Shown here in pieces: positions 7,991 to 16,097 of a stretch of DNA of 21,557 nt. The notes beneath the pieces are model-generated. The model made no database searches. It was not told where the DNA came from and was given only the letters and a program-made list of their open reading frames with translations. The DNA is taken from contig DQBD01000226.1 in NCBI GenBank assembly GCA_003526065.1, positions 1 through 21,557 on the forward strand. The letters run 5' to 3'. Source of the stretch: Gammaproteobacteria bacterium. Its GTDB lineage: Bacteria; Pseudomonadota; Gammaproteobacteria; Immundisolibacterales; Immundisolibacteraceae. Numbering within the stretch: the first letter of the stretch is position 1; every line of letters starts with the position of its first letter. The position numbers and the translations under genes were made by a program.

Positions 7991-8527
7991 ATGGCCATTC
8001 GTAACGTGTTTCTTGTCGGCCCGATGGGGGCCGGCAAGACAACGGTGGGTCGCCGCCTGGCTCAAAGCCTGGGGTGGGACTTCCTGGACAGCGATGAGGA
8101 GGTCGAGCGCCGTACCGGCACGCGGATCTCGATCATCTTCGAGATCGAGGGCGAGTCGGGCTTCCGGCAGCGGGAGCACAGGGCGTTGCTGGATCTGTCG
8201 GCCAGGCCAGGCGCGGTGATCGCAACCGGGGGCGGTGCGGTATTGCTTCCGGAGAATCGCGAGCTGCTGCGCCGGCACGGTATTGTCGTGTATCTGCGTA
8301 CATCGGTTGCGGAGCAGCTGCGACGTACGCGCGGGTCGGCCCATAGGCCGCTGTTGAACGAGGGTGATCCAGAGCAGCGCTTGCGCGAGTTGGCCCGTGT
8401 GCGCGAGCCCCTGTACGAGGCCGTGGCGGATATCATTGTCGACTCGCCCGGTCGCAAGGTGGCGGCCACGGTAAAAGACGTTCTGGATCGTTTGGCGGAT
8501 GAAAACATTACAGCTCGATCTGGGTGA
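7991..8527 (+). CDS. aroK: Shikimate kinase
   Basis: Phosphorylates shikimate with ATP to shikimate 3-phosphate, the fifth step of the aromatic amino acid pathway, in the cytoplasm. In 178 residues it has the Walker A loop GPMGAGKTT (10-18), the shikimate-binding DSDEEVERR (starting at 33), GFRQRE, the GGGAV substrate motif and the lid segment AHRPLL. It follows pilQ by 15 nt, the common gammaproteobacterial linkage of pilQ with aroK and aroB, and its 3' end overlaps the aroB start by 29 nt. No strong ribosome binding site precedes its ATG, so it may depend on readthrough translation from pilQ. Confidence 0.97.
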   Translation: MAIRNVFLVGPMGAGKTTVGRRLAQSLGWDFLDSDEEVERRTGTRISIIFEIEGESGFRQREHRALLDLSARPGAVIATGGGAVLLPENRELLRRHGIVVYLRTSVAEQLRRTRGSAHRPLLNEGDPEQRLRELARVREPLYEAVADIIVDSPGRKVAATVKDVLDRLADENITARSG

Positions 8528-9584
8528 TCGAGGCTATCCCATCTACATCGGCAGCGATTTGCTCGATTGCGGAGCCTTGTATGCAAAGCATGTCCGTGGC
8601 CGGCAGGTTGTTCTTGTCAGTGACAGCACGGTGTCCGAGCTTTACGGGAGACGGGTTGCCGGGGCACTGAGCGATTTTCAGCCGGTAAGCATCACGTTTG
8701 CGGCCGGGGAGAGCTCAAAGACGCTGGACACGTACGCGCGTCTGGCCGATGAGCTGATCGACCGGCGGTGTGACCGTGGAGTGACGCTGGTCGCATTGGG
8801 CGGTGGTGTCGTCGGTGACATCACCGGCTTCCTGGCGGCGACGTATCACCGAGGTGTCGATTTCATTCAGGTGCCTACCAGCTTGCTGGCGCAGGTCGAT
8901 TCCTCGGTCGGTGGCAAGACGGGTGTGAACAGGCCCGGCGGCAAGAATCTTCTCGGCGCTTTCTACCAGCCGCGCTGTGTGCTGGCGGATACCGGGGCGT
9001 TGCGCACGTTGCCGCGGCGCGAGTTGGTCGCCGGAGTAGCGGAGGTCATCAAGTACGGCTTGATTGCCGACGTTGAGTTTCTGTCTTGGGTTGAGCAGCA
9101 CATCGACGCGCTGCTCGCGGGTGACGACTCGGCGCTCCAGCACGCGGTGTATCACTCATGCCGCATCAAGGCCGATGTCGTGGCGGCGGATGAGCGAGAA
9201 GCCGGTCGGCGGGCGCTGCTGAACCTCGGGCACACGTTCGGGCACGCCATCGAGGCAGCAACCGGTTACAGCGAGTGGTTGCACGGCGAAGCCGTGGGGC
9301 TGGGCATGGTGATGGCGGCGCAGTTGTCGTGTCGCATGGGTAAGCTGGACGGCGACAGCGTGCACAGGATCGTGTCGCTCATTGAGCGTGCGGGTTTGCC
9401 CGTGCGCCTGCCGGCGTCGATAGGGACCGCGGACCTGCTGCGACTGATGGCAGGTGACAAGAAGGTGCTCGACGGGCGCCAGCGGCTGGTGGTGTTGGAC
9501 GCCGTTGGCCAGGGCGTCGTCGTCGAGGGGGTGTCGCAAGGGTTGTTGTCGGAGGTCATCGACGGCTGTCGTGAGGGCGACTGA
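8499..9584 (+). CDS. aroB: 3-dehydroquinate synthase
   Basis: Converts the seven-carbon DAHP to 3-dehydroquinate using NAD and a divalent metal, the second shikimate pathway step. The 361-residue protein shows the NAD-binding ALGGGVVGDITGF, then QVPTSLLAQVDSSVGGKTG, the metal-ligand segments AEVIKYG and NLGHTFGHAIE, and LHGEAVGLGM. The start MKTLQLDLGDRGYPIYIG matches the family N-terminus and lies 29 nt inside aroK, a longer overlap than elsewhere in the operon. dgt follows after only 2 nt. Confidence 0.97.
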   Translation: MKTLQLDLGDRGYPIYIGSDLLDCGALYAKHVRGRQVVLVSDSTVSELYGRRVAGALSDFQPVSITFAAGESSKTLDTYARLADELIDRRCDRGVTLVALGGGVVGDITGFLAATYHRGVDFIQVPTSLLAQVDSSVGGKTGVNRPGGKNLLGAFYQPRCVLADTGALRTLPRRELVAGVAEVIKYGLIADVEFLSWVEQHIDALLAGDDSALQHAVYHSCRIKADVVAADEREAGRRALLNLGHTFGHAIEAATGYSEWLHGEAVGLGMVMAAQLSCRMGKLDGDSVHRIVSLIERAGLPVRLPASIGTADLLRLMAGDKKVLDGRQRLVVLDAVGQGVVVEGVSQGLLSEVIDGCREGD

Positions 9585-9586
9585 CC

Positions 9587-10732
9587 GTGCTGGCCGTTTA
9601 CGCCGCCAACGATGAGCGTTGCCGCGGGCGGCGCCACGACGAACCGCCGCCGGGTGATCGCAGTCAGCACCAGCGCGACCGCGATCGCATCATTCACTGC
9701 AGCGCATTTCGAAGACTGGAGTACAAGACGCAGGTCTTCGTCAACCACGAAGGCGACATGTTTCGTACGCGCCTCACGCATTCGCTCGAGGTGGCACAGA
9801 TCTGTCGGTCGGTGGCGCGATCGCTGCAGCTGAATGAGGACCTCGCGGAGGCCATTTCGCTGGCACATGACCTCGGCCACACGCCGTTTGGGCATGCCGG
9901 TCAGGATGCTCTGAACGCCTGCATGACCGAGTTTGGGGGATTCGAGCACAACGTCCAGTCGCTGCGCATCGTCGACAGACTGGAACAGCGCTATCCGACG
10001 TTCCCCGGCATCAACCTGACGTTCGAGACGCGCGAGGGCATCCTCAAGCATTGCACGCCGGTTCTGGCGGCCAAGCTCGGCGATGTCGGCGAACGCTTCC
10101 TGAACGGCGGCCAGCCGACGCTCGAGGCCCAGCTCACCAACCTCACCGACGAGATCGCCTACAACTCGCATGATCTGGATGACGGCTTGCGGGCCGGCAT
10201 GCTGAGTTTTGAGCAGTTGGCCGACGAGTCCGCCTTTTTTCGAGGTCATCTGGATGCGGTGCGCGACCAGTTCGACGGCTTGCCGGCCCGCATCCTTCAG
10301 CACGAGATCATCCGTCGCATCATCAAGGCACAGATCGCGGACCTGCGTGGGACCAGCGCACTGAATCTGGCGGCCGCGGCAGTGGACAGCGTGGATGCGG
10401 TGCGCACATACGGCGCGCCGCTGATTGCCTTCAGCGCTGCCATGCGAGCCGACAACGACACCCTGAAGCAAATCCTGAACACACGGGTTTACCAGCACTA
10501 CCGTGTGCGGCGCATGACCAGCCGCGCCCGGCGTACGGTCAGCGAGCTTTTCGCGGCGTTCCTCGAGGACTTCCTGTTGTTGCCGCCCCAGGCCAGGGTT
10601 GCCGTGGAGCAGGGTGAGCGGCAGCGTGGCACGCGTGGTCGGGCGCGGGCCGTGGCCGACTACATCGCCGGCATGACCGATCGTTATGCGCTTGCCCAAC
10701 ATGCGGCCCTGTTCGGCAGCGTGCCCGACTGA
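9587..10732 (+). CDS. dgt: Deoxyguanosinetriphosphate triphosphohydrolase-like HD protein
   Basis: HD-domain enzyme of the dNTPase family; characterised members hydrolyse dGTP or other dNTPs to the nucleoside and triphosphate. In 381 residues it has the family N-terminus RSQHQRDRDRIIHCSAFRRL (25-44), the metal-binding His of RLTHS (His65), the HD pair of AHDLGHTPFGH (His94, Asp95), and EHNVQSLR. The length fits the shorter dGTPase-like subfamily rather than the ~500-residue E. coli Dgt, so substrate preference is not certain. The start is GTG, two bases after the aroB stop, with GTGAGGG upstream. A dGTPase-like gene right after aroB is also familiar from betaproteobacteria. Confidence 0.92.
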   Translation: MLAVYAANDERCRGRRHDEPPPGDRSQHQRDRDRIIHCSAFRRLEYKTQVFVNHEGDMFRTRLTHSLEVAQICRSVARSLQLNEDLAEAISLAHDLGHTPFGHAGQDALNACMTEFGGFEHNVQSLRIVDRLEQRYPTFPGINLTFETREGILKHCTPVLAAKLGDVGERFLNGGQPTLEAQLTNLTDEIAYNSHDLDDGLRAGMLSFEQLADESAFFRGHLDAVRDQFDGLPARILQHEIIRRIIKAQIADLRGTSALNLAAAAVDSVDAVRTYGAPLIAFSAAMRADNDTLKQILNTRVYQHYRVRRMTSRARRTVSELFAAFLEDFLLLPPQARVAVEQGERQRGTRGRARAVADYIAGMTDRYALAQHAALFGSVPD

Positions 10733-10747
10733 CCGCAAGGGCGGTTT
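10732..10747 (+). terminator. Weak hairpin after dgt
   Basis: ACCGC / GCGGT with an AAGG loop, followed only by TTG. The stem is short (5 bp) and the T tract is poor, so it is at most a weak terminator for the pil-aro-dgt operon. The rest of the 123-bp gap to the next gene has no promoter I can name with confidence. Confidence 0.3.
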
Positions 10748-10855
10748 GCCGGCTCAATGGGGCTGTGCCAAGCTTTCGCGCGCGCCGGCCGGTATGCGCC
10801 GTGTGCCGTCGATAACCACAAGGTCCAATCCATCCTTAACGCAGAGGTAGGTAAC

Positions 10856-11416
10856 GTGCGCGAACTGACGCTTGAAGAAGTGCAAACGATTCTCACCGAG
10901 GGCGTCGCGGTTGCCCGCGCCAAGGGCTTTCCGTCCACCGTGGCGGTGGTGGACATGGGCGGCAACCTGCGTGGCGTGCTGCGTCCGGAGAAGGGCCGTA
11001 TCGCCAATCCGGACATCGCCATCAAGAAGGCCTGGACCGCCGCGGCGCTGCACCGCACCACCGCGCAGGTTCGTGAACTGATGATCACCACCGATCGTTT
11101 CGGCCACGGCCTGCAGTTCACCGACGAGCGGTTCTGTATCGTCGGGGGTGGTTTCCCCATCATCGACGAGGCCGGCGATGTCATCGGTGGTGTCGGCACC
11201 AGCGGTGGCCCGGTGGACCTGGATTGTGAGTGTTCGCTGGTGGGTTTGCGCAAGCTGGGCTTTCAGACGGATTTCGCCGATCCGTTGGCCGGTGCGCCCA
11301 AGTCGGCCAAACAAACCAAGGCGAAAGCGACCAAGGCGGGTGCCGGTAAGGCCGCAACGGGCAAGGCTGGCAAGAAGGCTGCCGCGAAGCCGGCGGCAAA
11401 AACTGCAAAGAAGTGA
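10856..11416 (+). CDS. GlcG/HbpS-family (DUF336) protein with Lys/Ala-rich tail
   Basis: Residues 1-145 match the small GlcG/HbpS family: LTLEEVQTILTEGVAVARA, VAVVDMGGNLRGVLR, IKKAWTAAAL, and the glycine-rich GGGFPIIDEAGDVIGGVGTSGG. Characterised relatives bind haem or act as oligomeric accessory proteins; the function here is not known. The last 38 residues (149-186) are a low-complexity tail of 13 Lys and 14 Ala with Gly, Pro and Thr, resembling histone H1-like or AlgP-like tails, which the family normally lacks. I start at the GTG at 10856 because GAGGTAGG lies just upstream; the frame is open to an ATG at 10757, but the 33 extra residues look unrelated to the family. The next gene starts 9 nt downstream. 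Confidence 0.85.
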   Translation: MRELTLEEVQTILTEGVAVARAKGFPSTVAVVDMGGNLRGVLRPEKGRIANPDIAIKKAWTAAALHRTTAQVRELMITTDRFGHGLQFTDERFCIVGGGFPIIDEAGDVIGGVGTSGGPVDLDCECSLVGLRKLGFQTDFADPLAGAPKSAKQTKAKATKAGAGKAATGKAGKKAAAKPAAKTAKK

Positions 11417-11425
11417 GACTGATCG

Positions 11426-11731
11426 ATGTTGTTCGCGATTTGGATCGAGGACGTACCTGACAGCCTGCAGCGACGGCTCAAGGTGCGCGAGGCGCATCTT
11501 GAGCGACTGCGTGAGTTCGTGGCGCAGGGCAAGGTGAAGATGGCCGGTCCGTTTCCCAAGGTGCCGGGCGAGGATCCGACCAAGACCGGTTTTGCCGGCG
11601 GTCTCATCGTGGCTGATTTCGACACGGCCGACGAGGCCGAACAGTGGCTCAAGGACGACCCCTACTACGCGGAGGGGGTGTTCAAGAGTTACTGGATTCA
11701 GCCCTATATCAAGGTGCTGCCAGCCGAGTGA
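11426..11731 (+). CDS. YciI-like domain protein
   Basis: A 101-residue YciI family protein, a dimeric ferredoxin-like fold related to muconolactone isomerase-type domains. It shows the N-terminal beta strand MLFAIWIEDVPDS, REAHLERLREFV with the conserved His24, AGPF, GGLIVADFDTADEAEQWL, and DDPYYAEGVFKSYWIQPY. The family is thought to be enzymatic or substrate binding, but few members have a proven reaction. It lies 9 nt after the HbpS-like gene, so the two are co-transcribed, and a perfect terminator hairpin follows. Confidence 0.9.
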   Translation: MLFAIWIEDVPDSLQRRLKVREAHLERLREFVAQGKVKMAGPFPKVPGEDPTKTGFAGGLIVADFDTADEAEQWLKDDPYYAEGVFKSYWIQPYIKVLPAE

Positions 11732-11736
11732 GCGAC

Positions 11737-11763
11737 GCCCGCCGGCGGCGCCGGCGGGCTTTC
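11737..11763 (+). terminator. Rho-independent terminator after the yciI-like gene
   Basis: Perfect 10-bp GC stem (GCCCGCCGGC / GCCGGCGGGC) with a 3-nt loop GGC, followed by TTTC. It starts six bases after the yciI-like stop codon. The T tract is short but the stem is very strong. It separates this two-gene unit from the thiolase operon. The following stretch to 11902 shows no other feature except the thiolase ribosome binding site (GGAG). Confidence 0.75.
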
Positions 11764-11902
11764 GGCATCGATGGGGCGGTCCGCTGGTCGCCCGAGCGAC
11801 GGCACCCGTCGGGCGCCTGCGCCGCGGGAGGTCGTCGACGTCTGCGGACGAACGGCACTGCTCCGACGACGGCCGGCCCGCTTTTCGTATCACGGAGCGC
11901 GC

Positions 11903-13072
11903 ATGTCTGCCGCTGTTGCCATAGCCGCCGTGTCGGAGCTGGTGCCCGGCCGGTTCCCTGACCAATCCACGCACAGCCTCTACCAGGCCGCGGTTGCCAG
12001 GCTGCTGGCCGAGTGGCCGATCAAGCCGGGGGATATCCAGGGTTTGCTCGTTGCGCCGGCCGGCATGGCCGATGGCGTATCCGACAACATCTTCGTGCAC
12101 GAGCGCCTGATCGAGGAGTTGGGGCTCGAGGCACGCTTCGCCGAAACCGTCAACGCCGGCGGGTCGACACACGCGGTGATGGCCATCCGCGCCGCCATGG
12201 CCATTCGTGCCGGGTTGGCCGACGGGGTTCTATGCGTGTCGGCCGGTCGTTTTCCAAACGTCGGCGGCGGGGGCGCGCAGCGCAACACCCGCATCTTCGC
12301 GCACCCTGACTTCGACAGCCTGTACGGACCGTACATCCCGCCGATCTACGCACAGGTGGCCACGCGCCACATGCACGAGCACGGTGTCGGTCGCGAGGCG
12401 ATGGCGGCGGTGGCGGTAGGCCAGCGCGCCTGGTCGCTGCGTCACCCGCAGGCGCTGATGGCGTCCAAGGGGCCGCTGACGGTCGACGCCGTACTCGACG
12501 CGCGACCGATAGCGTCTCCCTTTCATCTGCTGGATTGTTCGGTGCCCTGCGATGGTGGTGGCGCCTACCTGGTGGCCAGCGAGCATCTGGCGCGGCGCCT
12601 GAACGCGCGTCCGGCGTGGTTGCGCGGTTACGGTGAGATCCATCGGCGTGCCAATGTCAGTCAGCTGCGCGCATTGGACGACCTGGGCGGACGTACGGCG
12701 GCGCAGGCCGCCTATCGCATGGCGGGTCTGACACCCGCAGACGTGCGTCTGGCCCAGTTGTATGACTCGTTCAGCTATAACCCGATTCTGGGCGTCGAGC
12801 ACATGGGGCTGGTGCCGGCCGGGCAGGGCGGACGGTTCTTTCTGGACGGTCGCGGTGCGCCGGGCGGCGACCTGCCCGTCAACAGCAACGGGGGCTTGCT
12901 GTCCTACGGGCACACCGGCGACGCGTCCGGCCTGTCTGTCATCGCCGAAGCGGCCTTGCAGGTGATGGGCCGGGCCGAAGGCCGGCAGCTCGAGGCGCCG
13001 GTCGCCCTGGTGCATTGCTACGGCGGAATGATGAGCGAACACGCGGTTCTGTTGCTGGCCGACACGCCATGA
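11903..13072 (+). CDS. Thiolase-fold protein (SCP-x/Ltp2-like) lacking the N-terminal nucleophilic Cys
   Basis: A 389-residue thiolase-superfamily protein of the lipid-transfer/SCP-x type that pairs with a DUF35 protein. Typical segments are LYGPYIPPIYAQVATRHM, RPIASPFHLLDCSVPCDGG and NSNGGLLSYGHTGDASG. The loop that carries the nucleophilic Cys in true thiolases reads NAGGSTH here (residues 84-90), so that Cys is absent. The conserved His (His337) and a C-terminal Cys (Cys372 in HCYGG) remain, and Tyr335 and Tyr287 stand near the active site motifs. This pattern resembles Ltp2-type retro-aldolases of steroid side-chain degradation, which act with a DUF35 partner; the true substrate is unknown. 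The ATG at 11903 has GGAG upstream; the frame is open to 11771, but that extension overlaps the terminator tail and is not protein-like. Its stop overlaps the next start (ATGA). Confidence 0.88.
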   Translation: MSAAVAIAAVSELVPGRFPDQSTHSLYQAAVARLLAEWPIKPGDIQGLLVAPAGMADGVSDNIFVHERLIEELGLEARFAETVNAGGSTHAVMAIRAAMAIRAGLADGVLCVSAGRFPNVGGGGAQRNTRIFAHPDFDSLYGPYIPPIYAQVATRHMHEHGVGREAMAAVAVGQRAWSLRHPQALMASKGPLTVDAVLDARPIASPFHLLDCSVPCDGGGAYLVASEHLARRLNARPAWLRGYGEIHRRANVSQLRALDDLGGRTAAQAAYRMAGLTPADVRLAQLYDSFSYNPILGVEHMGLVPAGQGGRFFLDGRGAPGGDLPVNSNGGLLSYGHTGDASGLSVIAEAALQVMGRAEGRQLEAPVALVHCYGGMMSEHAVLLLADTP

Positions 13073-13467
13073 GCAAGTTGTTGCCCGATATCGATGACCT
13101 GACGCGGCCGTTCTGGGATGCCGCACAGCAGCGCCGCCTGGTGATGCAGCGCTGCGATGATTGCGGCGCGTACGTGTGGCATCCGCAGCGGTGGTGCCGC
13201 GGGTGTTACGGGCAGGCGCTGTCCTGGCAGCCGCTGTCCGGCGCCGGTGAGGTGTTCAGCTACTCGGTGGTGCATTACGCGCCGCTGCCGGGTTACGCCG
13301 AGGACGTGCCGTACGTGCTGGCGACGGTACGGCTCAAGGAAGGACCGCAGATGATGACCAACGTGGTCGGCGTCGACTGGCGCGCGGTCTTCATCGGACA
13401 ACCGGTAAAAGTGTGCTGGGAGGCGCGCGCGGGCGATTTTCTGGTGCCGCAGTTCACGGGCATCTGA
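13069..13467 (+). CDS. DUF35 zinc-ribbon / OB-fold acyl-CoA-associated protein
   Basis: A 132-residue protein with the two-part layout of the DUF35 family: an N-terminal helix (LTRPFWDAAQQRRLVMQRC), a rubredoxin-like zinc ribbon with four cysteines (Cys29, Cys32, Cys43, Cys46), then an OB-fold (GEVFSYSVVHYAPLPGY, PYVLATVRLKEGPQMMTNVVG). Relatives such as the DUF35 domain of ChsH2 bind thiolase-like enzymes and are needed for their activity. The ATGA overlap with the thiolase gene fits a two-subunit complex. The start at 13069 is preferred to an in-frame start at 13015, which would lie well inside the thiolase gene. Its stop codon shares one base with the ATG of the ATPase gene. Confidence 0.92.
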   Translation: MSKLLPDIDDLTRPFWDAAQQRRLVMQRCDDCGAYVWHPQRWCRGCYGQALSWQPLSGAGEVFSYSVVHYAPLPGYAEDVPYVLATVRLKEGPQMMTNVVGVDWRAVFIGQPVKVCWEARAGDFLVPQFTGI

Positions 13468-16097
13468 TGAGCGCGCCCAGGGCGCCGTGGAGTGAGGCGC
13501 CGGGGCAGGTGGCGGCCGGCCTGGGCGTCGATCCGGAGCGCGGTCTCGATCAGCGGGCCGCCGTCGCCCGTTTGCGACGCGATGGCCCCAACCGCTTGCA
13601 GGCGATCGAGCCGCGCAGCGTGCTGGGCATCCTGTGGGCCCAGCTGCGCAGCCTGCTGGTGGGCTTGCTGGCGGTCGCCGCGGTGCTCGGTTTCGTGTCC
13701 GGCGACACCGTGGAGGCCTACGCCATCCTGGCGGTGATCGCGCTCAATACCGCCATCGGTTTCTTCAGCGAGTTGCGTGCCGTGCGTTCCATGGAGGCGC
13801 TGCGCCGCCTGGGGGTGACGCGCTGTCGGGTGCGACGCGACGGTCGGCTGCGCGCGCTGCCGGCCGAAGCACTGGTGCCCGGCGATGTGGTGGTGGTCGA
13901 GGGCGGTGACCTGGTGCCTGCCGACCTGCGCCTGATCGAAGCCGCGCGGCTGCAGGTGGACGAATCGGCCCTGACCGGCGAGTCGTTGCCCGTCGACAAG
14001 CAGCCCGAACCGGTACCGGCCGACACGCCGCTGGCCGAGCGGCGCTGCATGCTGTACCGGGGCACGGCGGTACACGCCGGCAGCGCGCTTGGCGTGGTGA
14101 CGGCCACCGGCATGTCCACGGAAGTCGGCGCCATCAGCCGCCTGGTGGCACAGGCGGCACCGCAGAGCACACCGCTGGAGCGGCGTCTGGATCGTCTGGG
14201 GCGTCGCTTGGCGGTGTTGACCCTGGCCGTGGTTGTTGTCATCGGCGCGCTTGGCATGCTCGAGGCCCGCGATCCGATGCTGATGGTGATGACGGGCATC
14301 GCGTTGGCGGTGGCGGCCCTGCCCGAGGGCCTGCCGGTGGTTGCCACGCTGTCGCTCGCGCGCGGCATGCGTCGCATGGCACGGCGCAATGCCGTCATCA
14401 AGCGCCTGTCGGCGGTGGAGACGCTGGGTGCCACCACCGTCATCTGTACCGACAAGACCGGCACGTTGACCGAGAACCGGCTCACCGTGACGCACCTGGT
14501 GCTGCCCGGCGGCGAGCCGGTCCAGGTGCCGGTCGACGCCGTGCCGGCACAGTTGCAGGACGGAGCAGCGCGCCTGCTCGACGTCGGGCGGCTGTGCAAT
14601 AACGCCGCGTTGAACGAGGACGGCGGCGTGGGGGATCCACTGGAGGTGGCCTTGTTGCAGGCGGCTTCTGCGTTGCCGGCTTCCGGGCAGCAGCGCCTGG
14701 CCGAGGAGCCGTTCGATCCGGTGTGTCGCCTGATGGCCACGGTACACAGCGTCGAGGGCGGCTGTCGGGTCGCTGTCAAAGGCGCCCCGGAAGCGGTGCT
14801 CGAGCACAGCGTGGCACAGGCCGACGCCACCGGCCGGCCGCGACCGCTGACCGCGCCCGAGCGCCAGCGGTGGTTGGAGGCCAACCAGGCTCTGGCGCGC
14901 GGCGGCCTGCGCGTGCTGGCGCTGGGGGAGAGGTACTGCGCGAGCGTGCCGGATGACCCCTATGCCGAGGTGGTGCTGTTGGGCCTGGTCGGGCTCATGG
15001 ACCCGCCGCGAGCCGAGGTAAAGCCGGCGATCGCTCAGTGCCGGGCGGCCGGCATACGGGTGGTGGTGGTCACCGGGGATCAGCCGGCCACGGCCGGCTT
15101 CGTGGCGCAGGAAATGGGGCTGTTCGACGCCGTCGGGCAGGCGTCGCCCGTGTTGCCGGGAGAGGCGCTGGAGCGGCCGGAGGACTACGGTGGGGAGCAG
15201 GCGGTGCTGGCGGCCGGCGTCTTCGCGCGCGTGAGTCCGGAGCAGAAGATGGCACTGGTGACGCGCCTGCAGGCTCACGGTGACGTGGTTGCCATGACCG
15301 GCGACGGTGTCAACGACGCACCGGCGTTGCGTCAGGCCGATATCGGCGTGGCCATGGGGCAGCGGGGCACCGAGGTGGCACGGCAGACCGCCGCCATGGT
15401 GCTGCGCGACGATGCCTTCGCCAGCATCGCGTCGGCTGTGACGCAGGGGCGGGTGATTTTCGCCAACATTCGCCGGTTCGCGGTGTACTTGCTGTCGTGC
15501 AATCTGAGCGAGGTGCTGGTGGTGGGCCTCGCGACCTTGGCCGGTGGCCCGCTGCCCCTGCTGCCGTTGCAGATCCTGTTTCTGAATCTCGTCACCGACG
15601 TGTTTCCCGCGTTGGCGCTCGGCGCCGGCGAAGCGGACGGCAGCGAGATGCGCAGCCCGCCGCGTCCACCGGCCGAGCCCATCTTGACCCGGCAGCACTG
15701 GTGGCGGATTGCCTGGTACGGTGGTGCCATTACGCTGACCACGCTGATGGCGTTCGCGTTGGCGCTCGGGCCGCTGGCGGCCACGGAGCGACAAGCCGTG
15801 GCGGTGGCGTTCCTGACGCTGGCCCTGGCGCAGTTGTGGCATGTGTTCAACATGCGCCCTGCGGGCAGTTCCCGCTGGTCGAACGCGATCACCCGCAACC
15901 CGTACGTATGGGGGGCGCTGGGTGTGTGCGTGATATTGATCGGACTTGCCGTGTTCTATCCGCCGTTGGCGCACGTGCTGCAACTGGCGCGTCCGACGCC
16001 GGAACAGTGGACCCTGGTCATCGTCGCCAGCGTATTGCCGGCATTGCCGGCCGTGCTGCGCGGTGGCCGCCAATACCCGAGGGACGAAACATCATGA
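13467..16097 (+). CDS. P2A-type cation-transporting ATPase, probably Ca2+
   Basis: An 876-residue P-type ATPase that would pump cations across the inner membrane. It has an N-terminal cation ATPase domain, the actuator loop TGES (170-173), the phosphorylated Asp329 in DKTGT, and the hinge GDGVNDAP beginning at 612. The transport site residues of SERCA all have counterparts: Glu287 in the M4 motif PEGLP, Asn679 and Glu682 in M5 (SCNLSEV), and Asn707, Thr710 and Asp711 in M6 (FLNLVTD). This supports Ca2+ (or Mn2+) rather than K+, heavy metal or Mg2+ transport. About ten membrane helices are visible, four or more after residue 670. The start follows the DUF35 stop in a TGATG overlap; the stop overlaps cysQ in an ATGA. 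Ion specificity is inferred. Confidence 0.93.
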   Translation: MSAPRAPWSEAPGQVAAGLGVDPERGLDQRAAVARLRRDGPNRLQAIEPRSVLGILWAQLRSLLVGLLAVAAVLGFVSGDTVEAYAILAVIALNTAIGFFSELRAVRSMEALRRLGVTRCRVRRDGRLRALPAEALVPGDVVVVEGGDLVPADLRLIEAARLQVDESALTGESLPVDKQPEPVPADTPLAERRCMLYRGTAVHAGSALGVVTATGMSTEVGAISRLVAQAAPQSTPLERRLDRLGRRLAVLTLAVVVVIGALGMLEARDPMLMVMTGIALAVAALPEGLPVVATLSLARGMRRMARRNAVIKRLSAVETLGATTVICTDKTGTLTENRLTVTHLVLPGGEPVQVPVDAVPAQLQDGAARLLDVGRLCNNAALNEDGGVGDPLEVALLQAASALPASGQQRLAEEPFDPVCRLMATVHSVEGGCRVAVKGAPEAVLEHSVAQADATGRPRPLTAPERQRWLEANQALARGGLRVLALGERYCASVPDDPYAEVVLLGLVGLMDPPRAEVKPAIAQCRAAGIRVVVVTGDQPATAGFVAQEMGLFDAVGQASPVLPGEALERPEDYGGEQAVLAAGVFARVSPEQKMALVTRLQAHGDVVAMTGDGVNDAPALRQADIGVAMGQRGTEVARQTAAMVLRDDAFASIASAVTQGRVIFANIRRFAVYLLSCNLSEVLVVGLATLAGGPLPLLPLQILFLNLVTDVFPALALGAGEADGSEMRSPPRPPAEPILTRQHWWRIAWYGGAITLTTLMAFALALGPLAATERQAVAVAFLTLALAQLWHVFNMRPAGSSRWSNAITRNPYVWGALGVCVILIGLAVFYPPLAHVLQLARPTPEQWTLVIVASVLPALPAVLRGGRQYPRDETS

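Noticed and set aside
9266..10738. 490-codon minus-strand open frame opposite aroB and dgt
   Set aside because: Antisense shadow of two clear genes, with no start signal or domain.
10754..12172. 472-codon minus-strand open frame opposite the HbpS-like, YciI-like and thiolase genes
   Set aside because: Crosses three real genes and a terminator; low-complexity antisense composition.
13293..16073. 926-codon minus-strand open frame opposite the ATPase gene
   Set aside because: It is antisense to an intact, well-conserved P-type ATPase; its sequence is rich in His, Arg and Gln as expected from the complement of GC-rich codons. A long antisense frame in such DNA is a composition effect.
15497..16093. 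199-codon in-frame extension upstream of cysQ inside the ATPase gene
   Set aside because: It is an out-of-frame reading of the ATPase gene; the ATG at 16094 gives a normal CysQ length and an ATGA overlap.
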